Shown: positions 62,941 to 64,000 of the stretch, in pieces
Position numbering within the stretch: the first letter of the stretch is position 1
Layout of the letters: each line of letters starts with the position of its first letter
NCBI GenBank assembly: GCA_963971305.1
Contig: OZ020306.1
Span: 41,809,512-41,873,511 of the forward strand
From: Arcuatula senhousia
Taxonomy: Eukaryota > Mollusca > Bivalvia > Mytilida > Mytilidae
Direction: 5' to 3'
Length of the DNA: 64,000 bases
Program-made: the position numbers and the translations under genes
The notes under the pieces: generated by a model
Seen by the model: the letters and a program-made list of their open reading frames with translations, nothing else
Database searches by the model: none
Told to the model about the DNA's origin: nothing

Positions 62941-64000
62941 GTATGACTAGAGTTAAAAAAATAAAAGATTCCCATATTTGGATAAATATTCACAAAAATA
63001 AATTTAGAAAATAGCCAGCATTTAGCATCATCTTATATGAAGAATCATGATGGTTATCCACTGCCAATTTAATCTTATGTATCAAAATAGAGAGCATTAT
63101 TTCTGTTGTTCTGTTGCTAGACTACATTTATATGCTTTTAAATTGTACATGTACAGTGAAACTTCTCTAAACCGGCCGCCACAGGGACCATATAAATTGG
63201 CCAGTTTAGAGGGGTGGCCGGTTTTGTGGGTGTCTCCTTAATGTCCATAAATGTTACAACCCATGATCAAAATATATTGATCTTATATTCACAAAGTATA
63301 TTCTATGTCTTATACCTTGCGAAATCTGTCTCAGTAACATTTAAAAATAAGGTTATGTTGACTTGTTTTATAGTTTTATTATTTTGATATTAAATTTGAT
63401 TTATAAAAGCTCAAAAAGTAAGTATTAAAAAATCAGAAAGTTTTAAAATATGGACAACACTTTTGGTTCATTTTGTAAGTTGGCAAAATACTTTATCAGT
63501 CTGACATAAATTAAAATGCATACATGTAACATATCCAGTTTTAAAATAATTTCAAAAAAACTATTTTTCAAACCATTAATTGTTTTCAGCTCATTAATTC
63601 CAATTTACATGATTAAATTGCCTATGAATATTTTGATCAGCTTGGACAGAAATATTTGAACAAACAAATTATGTCACAATAACTAACAAAGATGCAATTT
63701 TTAATTCAACAAATCCTTTTAATTACCATTCTAAACTAATTGTTTATATAATAATTAAAATTGACTTGTGCAGGGCTTCAAAATTCTTTAATTTGCTTTT
63801 ATAACTTGTGTGTTGGCAACTTTATTGCCTGTGGCATTGATTGCATGGCCAGTATTCAGGGGTTTAAATTACTTGATTATTGAAGGGAAAGTTTAAAAAA
63901 GGTGGCCGGTGTACGGTTTGGAGGGGTGGCCGGTATTGTGAGGAAAATTTACATAGAATTTTAATACAATTTTGCAGGGACTTTTTGAAATGGCCAGTTT
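62941..64000. other. Intron 33 (partial) with start of an ACCGGCC repeat
   Basis: No coding sequence. From about 63154, GTGAAACTTCTCTAAACCGG and repeated GGGGTGGCCGGT (63213, 63927) mark a dispersed element that continues past the window edge. The final exons of KMT2 are expected further right. Confidence 0.6.

Overview
This is animal genomic DNA: AT-rich, with many short exons, GT-AG introns and dense small transposons. The repeats are of bivalve type: hairpin-headed elements with about 170-bp core repeats and GTC microsatellites, like the 'pearl' elements of bivalves. A bivalve, possibly a mussel, is my best guess, inferred from repeat style and protein divergence.

One gene fills the window. 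From 8037 to the right edge the + strand carries the single invertebrate co-ortholog of KMT2A/KMT2B (MLL1/MLL2, Drosophila trithorax), a histone H3K4 methyltransferase. I assembled 33 coding exons by hand. Every junction keeps phase, giving 4263 codons before the window ends inside the SET domain; about 90 residues should follow. The order is: menin-binding motif, LEDGF-type acidic motif, conserved basic N-terminal blocks, nuclear-receptor-type zinc fingers (as in trithorax, absent from vertebrate MLL), the SVRGPRIKHVC block, CXXC, three PHD fingers, a split bromodomain, extended PHD, FYRN, a linker of about 2100 residues with six AT-hook-like motifs, a C2HC finger and a Gln-rich stretch, then FYRC, the WDR5 (Win) motif and the start of SET.

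Layout. 1-1246: no gene recognised. 1247-1705 (minus): an unidentified first coding exon, divergent to KMT2. 2690-6430: decayed reverse transcriptase fragments of one family, one copy lying inside a pair of inverted repeats. 8037-31405: exons 1-12, with introns holding MITEs, CAGGG-ended elements, a large fold-back element and Helentron-like arrays. 31406-41011: a 9.6-kb intron that is mostly nested transposons, including a TTAA-flanked element with a broken P2X7 C-terminal-like coding region. 41012-57400: compact exons 13-28. 57401-62940: exons 29-33, where the Win-motif exon has two upstream partial duplicates. 62941-64000: intron with the start of another repeat.

Together the domains describe a chromatin protein that is tethered by menin/LEDGF-type contacts and the CXXC domain, reads histone tails with its PHD fingers, is held together by FYRN/FYRC, and methylates H3K4 through a WDR5-dependent SET domain. 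The points most worth a second look are the Win-exon duplication, AT hooks in the linker rather than the N-terminus, no canonical taspase-1 site in the assembled exons, a GC-AG intron, and the nested transposon stack with its P2X7-like passenger.
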